Origin: Bacillus sp. B-jedd
Lineage (GTDB): Bacteria > Bacillota > Bacilli > Bacillales > Cytobacillaceae
Direction: 5' to 3'
Assembly: GCF_000821085.1 (NCBI RefSeq)
Contig: NZ_CCXR01000001.1
Location: forward strand, 3,679,001-3,743,000
DNA length: 64,000 nucleotides
The notes under the pieces are model-generated. The model had not been told where the DNA came from. It did not search any database and worked only from the letters and a program-made list of their open reading frames with translations. Position numbers and translations under genes: made by a program. Shown one piece after another: positions 7,455 through 16,532 of the stretch (position 1 is the stretch's first letter; each line of letters begins with the position of its first letter).

Positions 7455-8981
7455 TTACATTTTAACCGGTTCTTTTGGCCCCTCATCTTTCACAGCCGCC
7501 TCAATGATTCCCTGGCGAAGGGTATTTTTGCCGGCATAGCTTTCAATCAGTTCTTTCAAGTCGATGCCGCTGGAAGCTTTAAGGGTTTCCTGCAGGCCGG
7601 CCATAAGATTCGTGGCATAGCCTGTCACGCGGTTAGCGCCACTGTTGGCACCGCCGCTACCCGTATCGACGATGGAAATCTTGTCGATGTTGGCAAGCGG
7701 GGCCGCAACTTGCTTCGCATATTCAGGAAGCATCTTCATAATCATGTCCATAACGGCTGCCTGGCCGAACTGTTCGAACGCTTCAGCAATCTTCTGCTTC
7801 GCTTCTGCTTCGGCAAGACCTTTCAGGCGGATGATTTCAGCATCGGATTCACCCTGCGCGCGGACAGCGTCCGCTTTTGCAAGACCGTCTAGGCGGATGC
7901 GCTCGGCTTCCGCTTTTGCCATCGCTTCAATCCGGTATTTGTTCGCTTCGGCTTCAGCCATTTGCTTCGCCTTTTCAGCTGCTGCCGCTTGCTCAACCGA
8001 GTAACGGTCTGCATCGGCCTTTTTCTTGACTTCTGAATCGTATTGGCGCTCACGACGCAGGATTTCTTTCTCTTCAAGCTCAATTTGCTTCTGGCGCTCG
8101 ATGATCTTGATTTGCATTTCCTGCTCGGTTACCTGCTGCTTCGAGCGGGCTGTTTCAAGGTCGTATGCTTGGTCGGCGCGGGCTTTCGCGGCGTCCTGCT
8201 CGGCGCGGAATTCCGCAACCTTCAGTTGGTTAATCTTTTCGGCTTCAGCGATTTCAGTTGAGCGCTCAAGCTCGGCACGCTTCGCTGACTTCGCGGCTTC
8301 CGCCCTTTTGACGCGGGTTTCCATTTCTGCCTCGGCCGTTGCGATATCGGCATCGCGCTTAACCTGGGCGATTCGCGGCTTACCAAGCGAATCAAGGTAT
8401 CCATTTTTGTCACGGACATCTTTAATGGTGAATGAAACGATGACAAGACCCATTTTTGCAAGGTCCTGGGAAGCGACACGCTGGACTTCCTGGGAAAATT
8501 TATCCCGGTTTTTATAAATCTCTTCAACTGTCATTGACCCGAGGATGGAACGAAGATGGCCTTCAAGGACTTCCTTCGCTTCGTTCTCACGGTCTGCTGT
8601 CGCTTTACCGAGGAACTGCTCGGCTGCTGTGGCGATTTCCGAAATGGATCCGCCAATTTTAATGATCGCGACGCCGTCTGCCATAACCGGAACGCCTTGC
8701 TCTGTGTAAACTTCCGGAGTCGTTACCTCAAGCTTGCTCGATAATAGGCTAAGCGGCTGGGACTGCTGGAACACTGGCAAAATGAATGTACCGCCGCCGC
8801 GGATAATTTTAATTTTATTGCCGGACTCATCAATATGGACGTTTTTGCTCCCAAGCATGCTGCCTGTAACAATCAGCGCCTCGTCAGGGCCGGCTGTTTT
8901 ATACTTCGTGACGAATACAGCCAGAAGCGCTATAACGATAAATACCGCTACACCTATTGCAATCAATGTCAAATCAATCAT
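7455..8981 (-). CDS. floT: Flotillin-like membrane scaffold protein FloT
   Basis: 508 residues, close to the length of B. subtilis FloT (YuaG). A short N-terminal hydrophobic hairpin (about 3-25) anchors it, an SPFH/band-7 domain follows (to about 200), then a long Glu/Ala-rich coiled coil with repeated EAE units and a C-terminal tail. Flotillins organise functional membrane microdomains and influence membrane fluidity and signalling complexes. SD AGGAGGAG is 6 nt from ATG 8981. It follows yuaF by 11 bp and is expected to be co-transcribed from the sigma-W promoter at 9585-9610. Everything needed looks intact. Confidence 0.95.
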   Translation of the reverse strand: MIDLTLIAIGVAVFIVIALLAVFVTKYKTAGPDEALIVTGSMLGSKNVHIDESGNKIKIIRGGGTFILPVFQQSQPLSLLSSKLEVTTPEVYTEQGVPVMADGVAIIKIGGSISEIATAAEQFLGKATADRENEAKEVLEGHLRSILGSMTVEEIYKNRDKFSQEVQRVASQDLAKMGLVIVSFTIKDVRDKNGYLDSLGKPRIAQVKRDADIATAEAEMETRVKRAEAAKSAKRAELERSTEIAEAEKINQLKVAEFRAEQDAAKARADQAYDLETARSKQQVTEQEMQIKIIERQKQIELEEKEILRRERQYDSEVKKKADADRYSVEQAAAAEKAKQMAEAEANKYRIEAMAKAEAERIRLDGLAKADAVRAQGESDAEIIRLKGLAEAEAKQKIAEAFEQFGQAAVMDMIMKMLPEYAKQVAAPLANIDKISIVDTGSGGANSGANRVTGYATNLMAGLQETLKASSGIDLKELIESYAGKNTLRQGIIEAAVKDEGPKEPVKM

Positions 8982-8992
8982 TCAATCTCCTC

Positions 8993-9535
8993 CTAAATCC
9001 ACTCGTTTTCGATTTTCTCTTTTACTGCGACTTGAAGCACTCCGTTGGCTGTATCAACGACCAACACATCTTTGCCAAAACCGATTTCCCCGCCGTCAAA
9101 ACTTGCTGCCGGCTTTGCGATCCGCCCGCTGATGCTGTCAATCATCACTTCGCCGAACCCATCCGCCGGAATCGAAGTGATCACCTTCCCAATCCGTCCG
9201 CGCAGGTCGGATTCGTTGTAGGAAAGCGACGCCTCCGCCTGAGAAAGCGGCACGAGGACGAACACATTCAGCAGCGTGACCAGAATGGCCGAGATACCCG
9301 CGGAAATCCCGAAGATCAGCAACGACGAAAGGCTAGTCGTTTTTTCAAAAATAAACCCGCCGGCCGACAAAAATGTAATGAATGAAAATAAAAGGACGGG
9401 ATTCATAAAATCCAGGCTGTCCAACAAGCCTGACAACAAATCGCTGAACAGCACATAAATCAATGTAAATGCGCCGGCAATAATCAGGCTGTACAAATAA
9501 ATCGTCTCAATAGGTACACCATTAATCGTTTCCAT
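8993..9535 (-). CDS. yuaF: NfeD-like membrane protein YuaF, flotillin partner
   Basis: 180 residues with three membrane segments (about 12-35, 45-62, 68-95) and a C-terminal beta-rich OB-fold domain (about 105-180, GRIGKVITSIPADGFGEV) typical of short NfeD proteins. Such proteins are encoded with SPFH proteins, and YuaF forms a conserved pair with FloT in Bacillus. A G-rich SD precedes ATG 9535. A sigma-W-type promoter lies 50-75 bp upstream, matching the known envelope-stress control of the B. subtilis operon. Confidence 0.9.
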   Translation of the reverse strand: METINGVPIETIYLYSLIIAGAFTLIYVLFSDLLSGLLDSLDFMNPVLLFSFITFLSAGGFIFEKTTSLSSLLIFGISAGISAILVTLLNVFVLVPLSQAEASLSYNESDLRGRIGKVITSIPADGFGEVMIDSISGRIAKPAASFDGGEIGFGKDVLVVDTANGVLQVAVKEKIENEWI

Positions 9536-9584
9536 TTGCCATCACCCCCGATTGTCGTCTTCCCTTTTATTTTACAGTAAGTTA

Positions 9585-9610
9585 TACGGGAAAGAATACA
9601 AAAAGTTTCG
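9585..9610 (-). promoter_or_regulatory. Sigma-W-type promoter of yuaF-floT
   Basis: Minus strand: CGAAAC, 16 bp, CGTA. This fits the ECF sigma-W consensus TGAAAC-N16-CGTA with one mismatch. Position and gene order match the sigma-W-dependent yuaF operon of B. subtilis. Confidence 0.75.
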
Positions 9611-9763
9611 ATAAAAGAAATATTTGTAACATTTTTTGCAAAAATTTCAAAATACTTATGGGAAGATCCGTAACGAAGTGCCTAGGAAGCCACGTTTTAT
9701 CTCGTTAAAAAGAGGGTAAAGGAGAAACAATGAGAAAATACAATTAAGGGGGAGACCACCATC

Positions 9764-9898
9764 ATGGAACCAATCGATCATTTGGCATGGGTTGTCCCAA
9801 CCATACTGGGCATTTCATTCGTAACCTCACTCGTCGTGATCTCAAAAAAACCACGTTACCTGACCGCCAAACTAAAAAGGCGAAATTATACTAAGTAA
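9764..9898 (+). CDS. 44-residue single-pass membrane peptide
   Basis: Small gene starting at ATG 9764 with a strong SD (AAGGGGGAG, 9 nt) and followed directly by a good terminator at 9908-9939. The product has one hydrophobic segment (about residues 9-26, WVVPTILGISFVTSLVVI) followed by a strongly basic tail (KKPRYLTAKLKRR). The hallmarks of expression are good, but I do not recognise the family. It is divergent from the sigma-W promoter of yuaF-floT. Possible roles such as a membrane-protein partner or stress peptide are guesses. Confidence 0.65.
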   Translation: MEPIDHLAWVVPTILGISFVTSLVVISKKPRYLTAKLKRRNYTK

Positions 9899-9907
9899 TC
9901 CAGACGA

Positions 9908-9939
9908 ACGCGCCGGCCGAAAAGCCAGCGCTTTTTTTT
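9908..9939 (+). terminator. Terminator of the 44-residue gene
   Basis: GCGC-c-GGC hairpin with GCC-a-GCGC and eight T residues, starting 10 bp after the stop codon. It merges into a TTTTGCAAAA palindrome at 9936-9945. Confidence 0.75.
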
Positions 9940-9981
9940 GCAAAAAAACCTATTCGGGTTGTGCTGGTTTCTATAATTCTC

Positions 9982-10287
9982 CTATTCGACCGCAGATTCT
10001 TTTTTCCAATGCTGCGGGCGTTTAGAACACTCCTATTCGACCGAAGCTTCTATTTTCTGATGCTGCGGGCGTTTAGAACCTTCCTATTCGACCGCAACTT
10101 CTTTTTTCTACTGCTGCGGGCGTTTAGAACACTCCTATTCGACCGCAACTTCTTTTTTCCATTGCTGCGGGCGTTTAGAACCTTCCTATTCGACCGCAAC
10201 TTCTTTTTTCCGTTGCTGCGGGCGTTTAGAACACTCCTATTCGACCGAAGATGCATTTTTCAAAACCTTCGGGCGTTTAGAAAGGAA
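9982..10287. repeat. Tandem hairpin array A: 6 units of 51 bp
   Basis: Unit starts at 9982, 10033, 10084, 10135, 10186 and 10237, an exact 51-bp period. Each unit carries CGaCCGCA, about 18 bp, TGCGGgCG, an inverted repeat with a conserved a/g mismatch. Unit 1 has CCGCAG/CTGCGG and unit 6 has CCGAAG/CTTCGG, a compensated change. The array fills the space between the terminator of the small gene and the stop of the convergent ABC ATPase gene. Reading frames through it are by-products of a period divisible by three. Confidence 0.9.
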
Positions 10288-10407
10288 ATGTTCCGCCCCC
10301 CACATAGCAAAGACGCCCATTCTTCCTTCCGCAAAGCTTCCCCGGCTCCATTTTTGCCAAAAGAAAAAACGCCAGCCATCAAGGCTAGCGCATTCCACAT
10401 CCAAATT

Positions 10408-11184
10408 CTATTCCGCTTGGATCAAATTCAAAAATTGACGTGTCCGTTCGTGCTTCGGATTTGTGAAGATGTTTTCAGGCAAATCGCGTTCAACGACAAC
10501 GCCCCCGTCCATGAAAATCACTTCATTCGCGACATCGCGGGCGAACCGCATTTCGTGGGTGACGACGACCATCGTCATTCCCTCCGCCGCCAAATCCTTC
10601 ATCACCTTCAGCACCTCGCCGACGAGCTCTGGGTCAAGCGCGGACGTCGGCTCATCGAACAGCATCACTTCAGGCTCCATCGCAAGTGCCCGGGCGATGC
10701 CGACCCGCTGTTGCTGCCCGCCTGAAAGCTGATGCGGATAGAAATCCAATTTATCCCCAAGGCCGACCTTCTGCAAAAGCAACGCCGCCTTCTGCCGTGC
10801 CTGCTCCTTTTTCTCGCCTTTGACAATAACCGGCCCTTCCATCACATTCTCGATCGCAGTCTTATGCGGAAACAGATTGTAGCTCTGGAATACCATCCCC
10901 GTCAGCCTCCGGAACGAAGCGATGCCTTTCTTCGGCACTTCGCAAGAGAAATCGAGTGTATGGCCTGAAATCGTCACACGTCCCTTCGTCGGCGTCTCGA
11001 GAATATTGAGGCAGCGGAGGAGGGTTGTTTTGCCGGAACCGGACGGGCCGATCACGACGACCACATTCCCTTTCCCGACATCCAAATCGATCCCCTTCAG
11101 CACCCCAAGATCACCGAACTGTTTATATAACCCTCTAATCGAAATCATCGGTGCATTCCCGCCCGTTCCATTCACAATACTCAT
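10408..11184 (-). CDS. Polar amino-acid ABC importer, ATP-binding subunit
   Basis: 258 residues. Walker [11 protein letters not shown]-loop, signature [15 protein letters not shown], Walker [13 protein letters not shown] and the H-loop His in VVTHEM are intact, and the sequence is of the GlnQ/TcyC type that energises uptake of polar amino acids. Start at ATG 11184 with SD GAGGGG. It follows the permease by about 90 bp, and the order binding protein, permease, ATPase is that of a complete importer (also the order of the B. subtilis cystine system tcyABC). The substrate is not decided by sequence. Confidence 0.92.
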   Translation of the reverse strand: MSIVNGTGGNAPMISIRGLYKQFGDLGVLKGIDLDVGKGNVVVVIGPSGSGKTTLLRCLNILETPTKGRVTISGHTLDFSCEVPKKGIASFRRLTGMVFQSYNLFPHKTAIENVMEGPVIVKGEKKEQARQKAALLLQKVGLGDKLDFYPHQLSGGQQQRVGIARALAMEPEVMLFDEPTSALDPELVGEVLKVMKDLAAEGMTMVVVTHEMRFARDVANEVIFMDGGVVVERDLPENIFTNPKHERTRQFLNLIQAE

Positions 11185-11274
11185 CCTTCCATCCCCCTCA
11201 ACGTGGCGCTAACTGCCCGAGCAGACAGATTTCCGTTCGATAAAGCGCGTTCTCTGCCACAAAGCCACGACTTA

Positions 11275-11973
11275 CTATTTAACATACCGGTCCAGCTTCG
11301 CTTCCAGTTTGCCCTGGCCAATCGACAGCGCAAAGCAGATAATCCAGTAAAGCAGCGCCGCTTCGGTGTAAAGCAACAGGAACTCATAGTTTGTCGCCGC
11401 GATTTCCTGGGCGCGCCGGAACATTTCCGTCACGAGAATCATCGCCGCAAGCGACGTGTCCTTCACAAGGCTGATAAACGTATTCGACAACGGCGGCACC
11501 GAAACCCTTGCAGCCTGTGGCAAAATGATCCTTTTCAGCAGCTGCGGATACGTCATGCCTATGGAATAGCCTGCTTCCCACTGCCCTTTTGGGATCGACA
11601 ATATCGCCGCGCGGATGACTTCAGACGCATAGGCGCCGACATTGAGCGAGAAGCCGATCACCGCCGCCGGGAACGGATCAATCACAATACCGACAGTCGG
11701 CAGACCGTAAAAGAGGATGAAAAGCTGCACCAGCAGAGGCGTGCCCCGAATTGCCGACACATAAAAGCGCGCGATTCCATTCAGCACCTTCAAACTCGAA
11801 ATCCTCGCCAGCGCGGTCAAAATCGCCAGCACAAGCCCGACAACGAAAGAAATGAGCGTCAGCGGGATTGTATAATAAATAGCCCCCTCCACCAGCGGCA
11901 GGAGGGAACTTTTTGCAATCGTGACGAGCCGGTCAATCCGGGCCGGGTCGGCGAAAATACTATTCAAGTACAT
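11275..11973 (-). CDS. Polar amino-acid ABC importer, permease subunit
   Basis: 232 residues of the HisM/GlnP type with five predicted membrane helices and the EAA loop ([22 protein letters not shown]) that docks on the ATPase. It also has the typical [18 protein letters not shown] motif near residue 75. ATG 11973 lies inside the end of the binding-protein gene (14-nt overlap), which suggests translational coupling; an in-frame TTG at 11982 is an alternative start. Located in the membrane, forming a homodimeric channel in this family. Confidence 0.9.
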   Translation of the reverse strand: MYLNSIFADPARIDRLVTIAKSSLLPLVEGAIYYTIPLTLISFVVGLVLAILTALARISSLKVLNGIARFYVSAIRGTPLLVQLFILFYGLPTVGIVIDPFPAAVIGFSLNVGAYASEVIRAAILSIPKGQWEAGYSIGMTYPQLLKRIILPQAARVSVPPLSNTFISLVKDTSLAAMILVTEMFRRAQEIAATNYEFLLLYTEAALLYWIICFALSIGQGKLEAKLDRYVK

Positions 11974-12793
11974 TTTCGCCAAACCATTTCTCGGAAATTT
12001 TATTGTACGTACCGTCTTTGATCATCTCTTCAAGCGCCTTGTTGACTTCCTTCACAAGCGACTCGCTGTCTTTGCGGAACATCAGGCCGCTCTTTGAAGC
12101 ATCCTTGGAAGTCGCGACAATTTTCACCTTCGCTTCAGGACGCTTATTTTTAAAGTCGAGGAAGGACAGATTGTCATTGACTGTCACATCGGCGCGCTTT
12201 GAACTGATCAGCTCGATCGCCTGGTTGAAACCTTCTACGCTGACAATTTCAGCACCGTATTCCTTGGCCGTTTTTGCATAGTTGCTCGTCATCGACTGCG
12301 CCGACTTCAAGCCCTTCATATCCTCGAACGATTTCACTTTATCATTGTCGGAATGCGCAACAAGGACTGCGGTCGAAGTGATATACGGAATTGAGAACAA
12401 ATACTTCTCTTCGCGGTCCGGACGGATGCCCACCTGGTTCGCAATCATATCAAAACGCTTTGCATCAAGCCCGCCGAAAATCGCGTCCCACTGCGTCTCA
12501 AGGAACTGAGCCTTCACGCCAAGGCGCTTCGCAACCTCCTCGGCAACCTCAACATCAAAGCCAGTCAGCTTGCCCTTGTCATCATGGAACGTAAATGGAG
12601 GATATGTACCCTCAGTCCCAACAACGAGCTTGCCTTCCTTCTTCACCTTCGCCAGCACATCATTCCCGGCGCCACTCTTCGTTTCTTCTTTATTATCATT
12701 GTTTTTCGCATTGTCACCGCCACTCGTCCCGCACGCAGCAACCACTAAAACAAGACTCAGCATAAGTGCAAACAGCAAGGAAAACCTCTTCAC
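11960..12793 (-). CDS. Polar amino-acid ABC importer, substrate-binding lipoprotein
   Basis: 277 residues. A signal peptide ends in the lipobox VAAC, so the mature protein is lipid-anchored outside the membrane. A Ser/Gly/Asn/Lys-rich linker is followed by a bacterial extracellular solute-binding family 3 fold starting at [18 protein letters not shown] 12793 is chosen because a GGGGG SD lies 8 nt upstream and the resulting N-terminus is a classic lipoprotein signal; TTG 12799 is the alternative. First gene of a three-gene importer operon. Family 3 members bind cystine, glutamine, arginine and others; not resolved here. Confidence 0.92.
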   Translation of the reverse strand: MKRFSLLFALMLSLVLVVAACGTSGGDNAKNNDNKEETKSGAGNDVLAKVKKEGKLVVGTEGTYPPFTFHDDKGKLTGFDVEVAEEVAKRLGVKAQFLETQWDAIFGGLDAKRFDMIANQVGIRPDREEKYLFSIPYITSTAVLVAHSDNDKVKSFEDMKGLKSAQSMTSNYAKTAKEYGAEIVSVEGFNQAIELISSKRADVTVNDNLSFLDFKNKRPEAKVKIVATSKDASKSGLMFRKDSESLVKEVNKALEEMIKDGTYNKISEKWFGENVLE

Positions 12794-13054
12794 ATTCAAT
12801 ACCCCCTAATTCTGATTGGTTTGGTCAACATTAAACATCATATTACACAGAAAGCCCGTCTGTCAAAGAATAATTATCAGTATTTTACCCTGACTGTTTA
12901 AGATTAATCGTGTTATAGAAAATACTGGGATTTAAGGGGTTATTTTTGGCAAAAGCGGACAACGCGCACGGTTCGCCTACGGGAAAATGTCCCAGCACGC
13001 CGGACGTTTTGCATAGTGCCTGCCCTGTCCAGGTCAGCCGCTCCGCAACGAGAC
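12794..13054. other. Intergenic region upstream of the importer operon
   Basis: About 260 bp. Should hold the importer promoter on the minus strand. I see no riboswitch or operator that I can name; a G+C-rich block near 12955-13040 has no stable fold obvious to the eye and no coding potential. Confidence 0.4.
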
Positions 13055-13090
13055 AATAAAAACAGCCTGCCAGGGCAGGCCTGGCAGGCT
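13055..13090 (-). terminator. Terminator downstream of the lysine-riboswitch permease
   Basis: AGCCTGCCA/TGGCAGGCT stem with TGTTTTTATT on the minus strand, 40 bp after the permease stop. Confidence 0.75.
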
Positions 13091-13131
13091 TAATTGTTTG
13101 GGTGGTTCTTTTTTATACTCTGCATGTTTAT

Positions 13132-14559
13132 TTACGCAGTAGCTTTCTTTTTGCCGGCAAGAGTGGTGTTCCTTCCCTTCCGAAGCGGACCATAGAAGAA
13201 GATTCCGCTCACGAGGAGGGACATGCCTAATGCAAAGGTCTTCAGGTCGGCGGTGCCGCCGATGATGACCAAGGTGGAATATATCGTTGAAATCGCGGCG
13301 ATGATGCCGTCAGTCAGGCGAGAGCGGTCGCCAAGATACGTTTCACCGGTGATGACAAGCTTCAGCTGGTACAGCGACGCGATGAAATACGGGACGAGGT
13401 ACGACAGCGTTGCGATGATGATGACAAATTCAAACGCCTGCGAAATCGAGTTCGAGATGGTCGAGAAAATGAACAGCTGTCCGAGCGCGTTGGTGATGAC
13501 CATCGAATATACTGGGATGCCCTTTTTGTTTTCTTTCTGGAATGAAGGCAGGAACAGACCTTGTTTTGCGGCCTGGAACGGAATTTCCGCACTCAGCATC
13601 ACCCAGCCGAGCGTTGAGCCGATCAGGCTGATGAGCCCGAGCGCCGCGAGCGCCTGCCCGCCGGCCGGGCCAAGGACCTTGATAATCGCATCGATCAACG
13701 GCTTGTCCGAAGCAATCAGCTCATCCTGGCCGAGCATGCCCATGACCAGGGCCGAGATGCCGATATAAATCGCGAGCGCGATCAGCAAGCCAAGGATGGA
13801 TGCCCTCTTGACGTCGATCGGCTTTTTCGCCCTTGAAGCGAAGACAACGGCGGATTCAACGCCGACGAACGCCCAAAGGGTTGTCAATGCAGCGGAGTTC
13901 ACCTGTCCAAGCAGGCCGATTGTCTGGCCGCTTGCATCCACTCGTGGCGCTGTGAGCGGCAGGATATTTGTTTTGCTGAAGGCGAATAAACCAACGATGA
14001 TGAACAGCACGAAACCGACGACCTTCGCTGCAGTCGCGGCAAAATTAAGCCGGCCGGCATTTTCGATTCCGCGCAGGATGATTAAATGGGTTGCCCAAAG
14101 CAGCATCGTACAAACAATGAATGTCAGCCCGTTGCCGACCTTGACCGTAAGGCCGCCAATTGTAAACCACTCCGCCTGGCTAGTCAAAATCGGGAAGAAT
14201 GTTGACAGATAGCCTGCGAACGTAGTAATGATGGCAATATTGCCTGCCAGGTTGCCGATCCAGTAGCCCCATGTTGCCATGAAGCCTGACAGCGTTGAAG
14301 CCTGTGTGCCCGGCTTGAAAAGTTCTTTTGCATAAATTTGCGGTCCGCCCTGCATCTCCGGCTTGCGGATGGCGAGGTTGCCGAACACGAGAACCGTCAT
14401 CAGGACGCCGAACCCGGTCAGCCCCCATGCCATCAGGACGCCGGCAGGACTCGCAGCCTCCGAAAGCGAACGCGGAATCATGAAAATGCCCGAACCGACC
14501 ATATTGCCAACGACAAGTGCCGTTAAAATCCATAAACCAAGTTTACCTTGCTTCTCCAT
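13132..14559 (-). CDS. APC-family amino-acid permease under lysine riboswitch control (probable lysine importer)
   Basis: 475 residues with about 12 membrane segments. The N-terminus GNMVGSGIFMIP is the glycine-rich helix 1 motif of the amino acid-polyamine-organocation superfamily, most like the basic amino-acid/antiporter branch (ArcD, YvsH). ATG 14559 is used because GAAGGGG lies upstream; a further 29 codons in frame upstream overlap the riboswitch expression platform region and lack an SD. A lysine riboswitch with its own terminator precedes the gene, which strongly suggests lysine as substrate, as for YvsH/LysP-type genes. Exchange versus uptake cannot be told from sequence. Confidence 0.88.
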   Translation of the reverse strand: MEKQGKLGLWILTALVVGNMVGSGIFMIPRSLSEAASPAGVLMAWGLTGFGVLMTVLVFGNLAIRKPEMQGGPQIYAKELFKPGTQASTLSGFMATWGYWIGNLAGNIAIITTFAGYLSTFFPILTSQAEWFTIGGLTVKVGNGLTFIVCTMLLWATHLIILRGIENAGRLNFAATAAKVVGFVLFIIVGLFAFSKTNILPLTAPRVDASGQTIGLLGQVNSAALTTLWAFVGVESAVVFASRAKKPIDVKRASILGLLIALAIYIGISALVMGMLGQDELIASDKPLIDAIIKVLGPAGGQALAALGLISLIGSTLGWVMLSAEIPFQAAKQGLFLPSFQKENKKGIPVYSMVITNALGQLFIFSTISNSISQAFEFVIIIATLSYLVPYFIASLYQLKLVITGETYLGDRSRLTDGIIAAISTIYSTLVIIGGTADLKTFALGMSLLVSGIFFYGPLRKGRNTTLAGKKKATA

Positions 14560-14721
14560 TAAGATTGACCCCTTCCTGTTCCTCTGGATGCTCAAGTTGT
14601 TGGGAATCATTGTATTTGCAATAAGTTTTACGCAAAAAAGTGCCATCTAGTTTGGCAAGTCTTGAAAATCATTTAGAACCTATCGTTTAAGTTCGCAAAT
14701 AAGATCGATTTTGCAAAAAGG

Positions 14722-14754
14722 CACAAAAAAACACACCCTGATACGGAGTGTGTG
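14722..14754 (-). terminator. Riboswitch-controlled terminator
   Basis: ACACACTC...GGGTGTGT stem followed by seven T residues on the minus strand, directly after the lysine aptamer. It is the expression platform that stops transcription when lysine is bound. Confidence 0.85.
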
Positions 14755-14960
14755 CGTGCCGCATCAGACAAAACGGATAGTTCATCATGGCTCTCCCATG
14801 ACAGTCCTGCACCTGTTCGGATACAGTCCCAGCTGCCGCAAACAGAGACATGCGGCGCTTCGGCGGCTGATCCTTTCATCCGGCATCGGCGGGGTCCCTG
14901 CCCCTCTTCCGGATTACTCATAAAAACCGCGACCTCTACCTCATCTTGAGCTGATGAGGA
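14755..14960 (-). promoter_or_regulatory. Lysine riboswitch (L box)
   Basis: The minus strand reads GATGAGGTAGAGGTCGCGG, then GAGTAATCCGGAAGAGG, GCCGAAGC, CTGGGACTGTAT, CAGGACTGTCAT and GGGAGAGC in order, which are the conserved blocks of the five-helix lysine aptamer. A terminator follows. It lies about 160 bp upstream of the permease start. Small reading frames across the aptamer are not genes. Confidence 0.93.
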
Positions 14961-15005
14961 TATATGAATTCAATTTTCAATAATCGGATTAAAATGTCCT
15001 TATAC

Positions 15006-15034
15006 AGGATAAGGGCTTGCGTACCTTTTGTCAA
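15006..15034 (-). promoter_or_regulatory. Sigma-A promoter of the lysine-riboswitch transcript
   Basis: Minus strand TTGACA, 17 bp, TATCCT. The predicted start lies some 40 bp before the first aptamer block, a sensible distance. Confidence 0.5.
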
Positions 15035-15082
15035 CGGAACAATTTGGATACTTGGAGTAAATTGGCAGAGCGGATCGGGATG

Positions 15083-15136
15083 TAAAAAAGCCTGGCACCG
15101 TAGCTGGACGTCTTTTGTCCCGCCATCGTACCAGGC
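15083..15136 (-). terminator. Terminator of the orphan sensor gene
   Basis: Minus strand stem GCCTGG...CCAGGC with intervening sequence, followed by six T residues; begins just past the stop codon at 15143. Confidence 0.65.
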
Positions 15137-15142
15137 AAATTT

Positions 15143-16339
15143 TTAAAGAGTTCTCAGAAGCTTTTCCTTTTTATCATTGGCGGGCTTCTTCCTTTTATCC
15201 ATGTGCCTGCTGTTCTTTTCAACAAACGCCGAAACATCGGTTGCGGAACCGCATATTTCAATCACTACGCCTTCCTGCATGACCGGGGAGAGTGAGATGA
15301 TGAGGTGCCGCTCTTTCAAAAAGGCAGCAAAGGTATGTTTATCGCCGGAGTCCCAGCAATCATTGCAATGGTCGACAACTGCGCCGGCCGAGGACGGAAG
15401 GAGATCTTCAACTTGTGTGCCGGCCATTCGGCCAGGCTTCATGCCTAGCTCGCGAAGCAGGCCGCCTTCAAGATAGGAAAAAACAAATTGGCCGTCCATT
15501 TTTGCAAAAGAAAAAACGGCTCCGGGGCTTTTCTTCACGATTGATTCCGCGCTGGTTTTCTTGCCTGGCTTAAGCAAATAGTAGATCCCTTTCAGGATAA
15601 AGTAGTAGCCAAGCACTTTGAAGATGTGGCCGGAAAAATTATCGAGATCAAACACACTTTGATAGACGGTGAAAATCATTTCTGAAAAAAACAGGAACGT
15701 AAACGCGAGCGCCAAATTCAGATAGACGTTGCTCTTTTCGAGATAATAGTGATACAGGCAGACGATGAGCGAAAGAAAATGGAGGAAGCTGATGAAATAT
15801 TCGAGCCCGTTTTTCAAGGAGGTTGTTCCCTGCCCCTCGACGACAAGGACGGGCAAGCTTTTTTCAAAAATAAAAACAATTGCCATGATGGATGATGTCA
15901 GCAGGATAGATGCCCAAAGGACTGGTTTTCGCCAATCTTTCCTTATCCTTCTGTCAGGCATGACAAGTACTGCCAGCATTAGAATGGCTTCAACCATCCG
16001 CGCAAAAACCCAAAAACAAGTGGCCTTCGCAACCGAGCTTTCAGTCAGGAAATGCGGCATTCCCTTAAAGCTCAAGGTATGCAGCAAATCGACCATTCCC
16101 ACCGTTAAAAAAGCGAATAAAAGAATAAGCAGCTTGGCCGAGTTATTCTGCTTGAGTGCCCGCCAGGAAAATAGCACAATCATAAAGGAGATGAAGATGC
16201 TGGAAAACTCGAGAATCGCATGAAACGAAACGTAATTCACCGGATCGTATATTTTCACAAGCTGGGGATGAAATACATGAACCCCCATCAGCGCCATAAT
16301 CGCCGCCAGCACATACCCAAGAAACCGCCGCTCCGACAT
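15143..16339 (-). CDS. MASE3-type membrane sensor with a PAS-like tail and no output domain
   Basis: 398 residues. Residues 1 to about 255 form seven or eight hydrophobic segments resembling the MASE3 sensor module (YDPVNYVSFHAILEFSSIF, then DLLHTLSFKGMPHF). A cytoplasmic PAS-like domain follows (about 275-375, AVFSFAKMDGQFVFSYLEGGL) and a basic tail (KRKKPANDKKEK). In known proteins this module feeds a GGDEF, kinase or methyl-accepting domain, but none is present. ATG 16339 has SD GGTGGAGG 5 nt upstream; an earlier in-frame start (16369) has none. It may signal through a partner protein. Family assignment is by pattern and could be checked by profile search. Confidence 0.7.
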   Translation of the reverse strand: MSERRFLGYVLAAIMALMGVHVFHPQLVKIYDPVNYVSFHAILEFSSIFISFMIVLFSWRALKQNNSAKLLILLFAFLTVGMVDLLHTLSFKGMPHFLTESSVAKATCFWVFARMVEAILMLAVLVMPDRRIRKDWRKPVLWASILLTSSIMAIVFIFEKSLPVLVVEGQGTTSLKNGLEYFISFLHFLSLIVCLYHYYLEKSNVYLNLALAFTFLFFSEMIFTVYQSVFDLDNFSGHIFKVLGYYFILKGIYYLLKPGKKTSAESIVKKSPGAVFSFAKMDGQFVFSYLEGGLLRELGMKPGRMAGTQVEDLLPSSAGAVVDHCNDCWDSGDKHTFAAFLKERHLIISLSPVMQEGVVIEICGSATDVSAFVEKNSRHMDKRKKPANDKKEKLLRTL

Positions 16340-16491
16340 CCGGTCCTCCACCACATCCAACCTCCCCATTACTTAGTCCGATTCCGATTTCCTCCATTAT
16401 AAAAGCCAAAGCCTCCCCAAAACGAAACACAATCCAACAGAATTATGAAAATTCCTAAAACATTCTGTGGCAGACACCACCACATGGCCAA

Positions 16492-16519
16492 CAAAAATAC
16501 AGCCAAATTAGATTGGCTG
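16492..16519 (-). terminator. Terminator of the 16.5 kb anchored-protein gene
   Basis: CAGCCAA-tctaat-TTGGCTG stem with TATTTTTG on the minus strand, 14 bp after the stop at 16533. Confidence 0.7.
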
Positions 16520-16532
16520 CGCTATTTACAGT

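Noticed and set aside
9961..10725. 254-residue frame across array A and the end of the ABC ATPase gene
   Set aside because: Low complexity, antisense to a well-supported gene in its second half.
14673..14921. Small frames across the lysine riboswitch
   Set aside because: They coincide with conserved aptamer blocks and the terminator.
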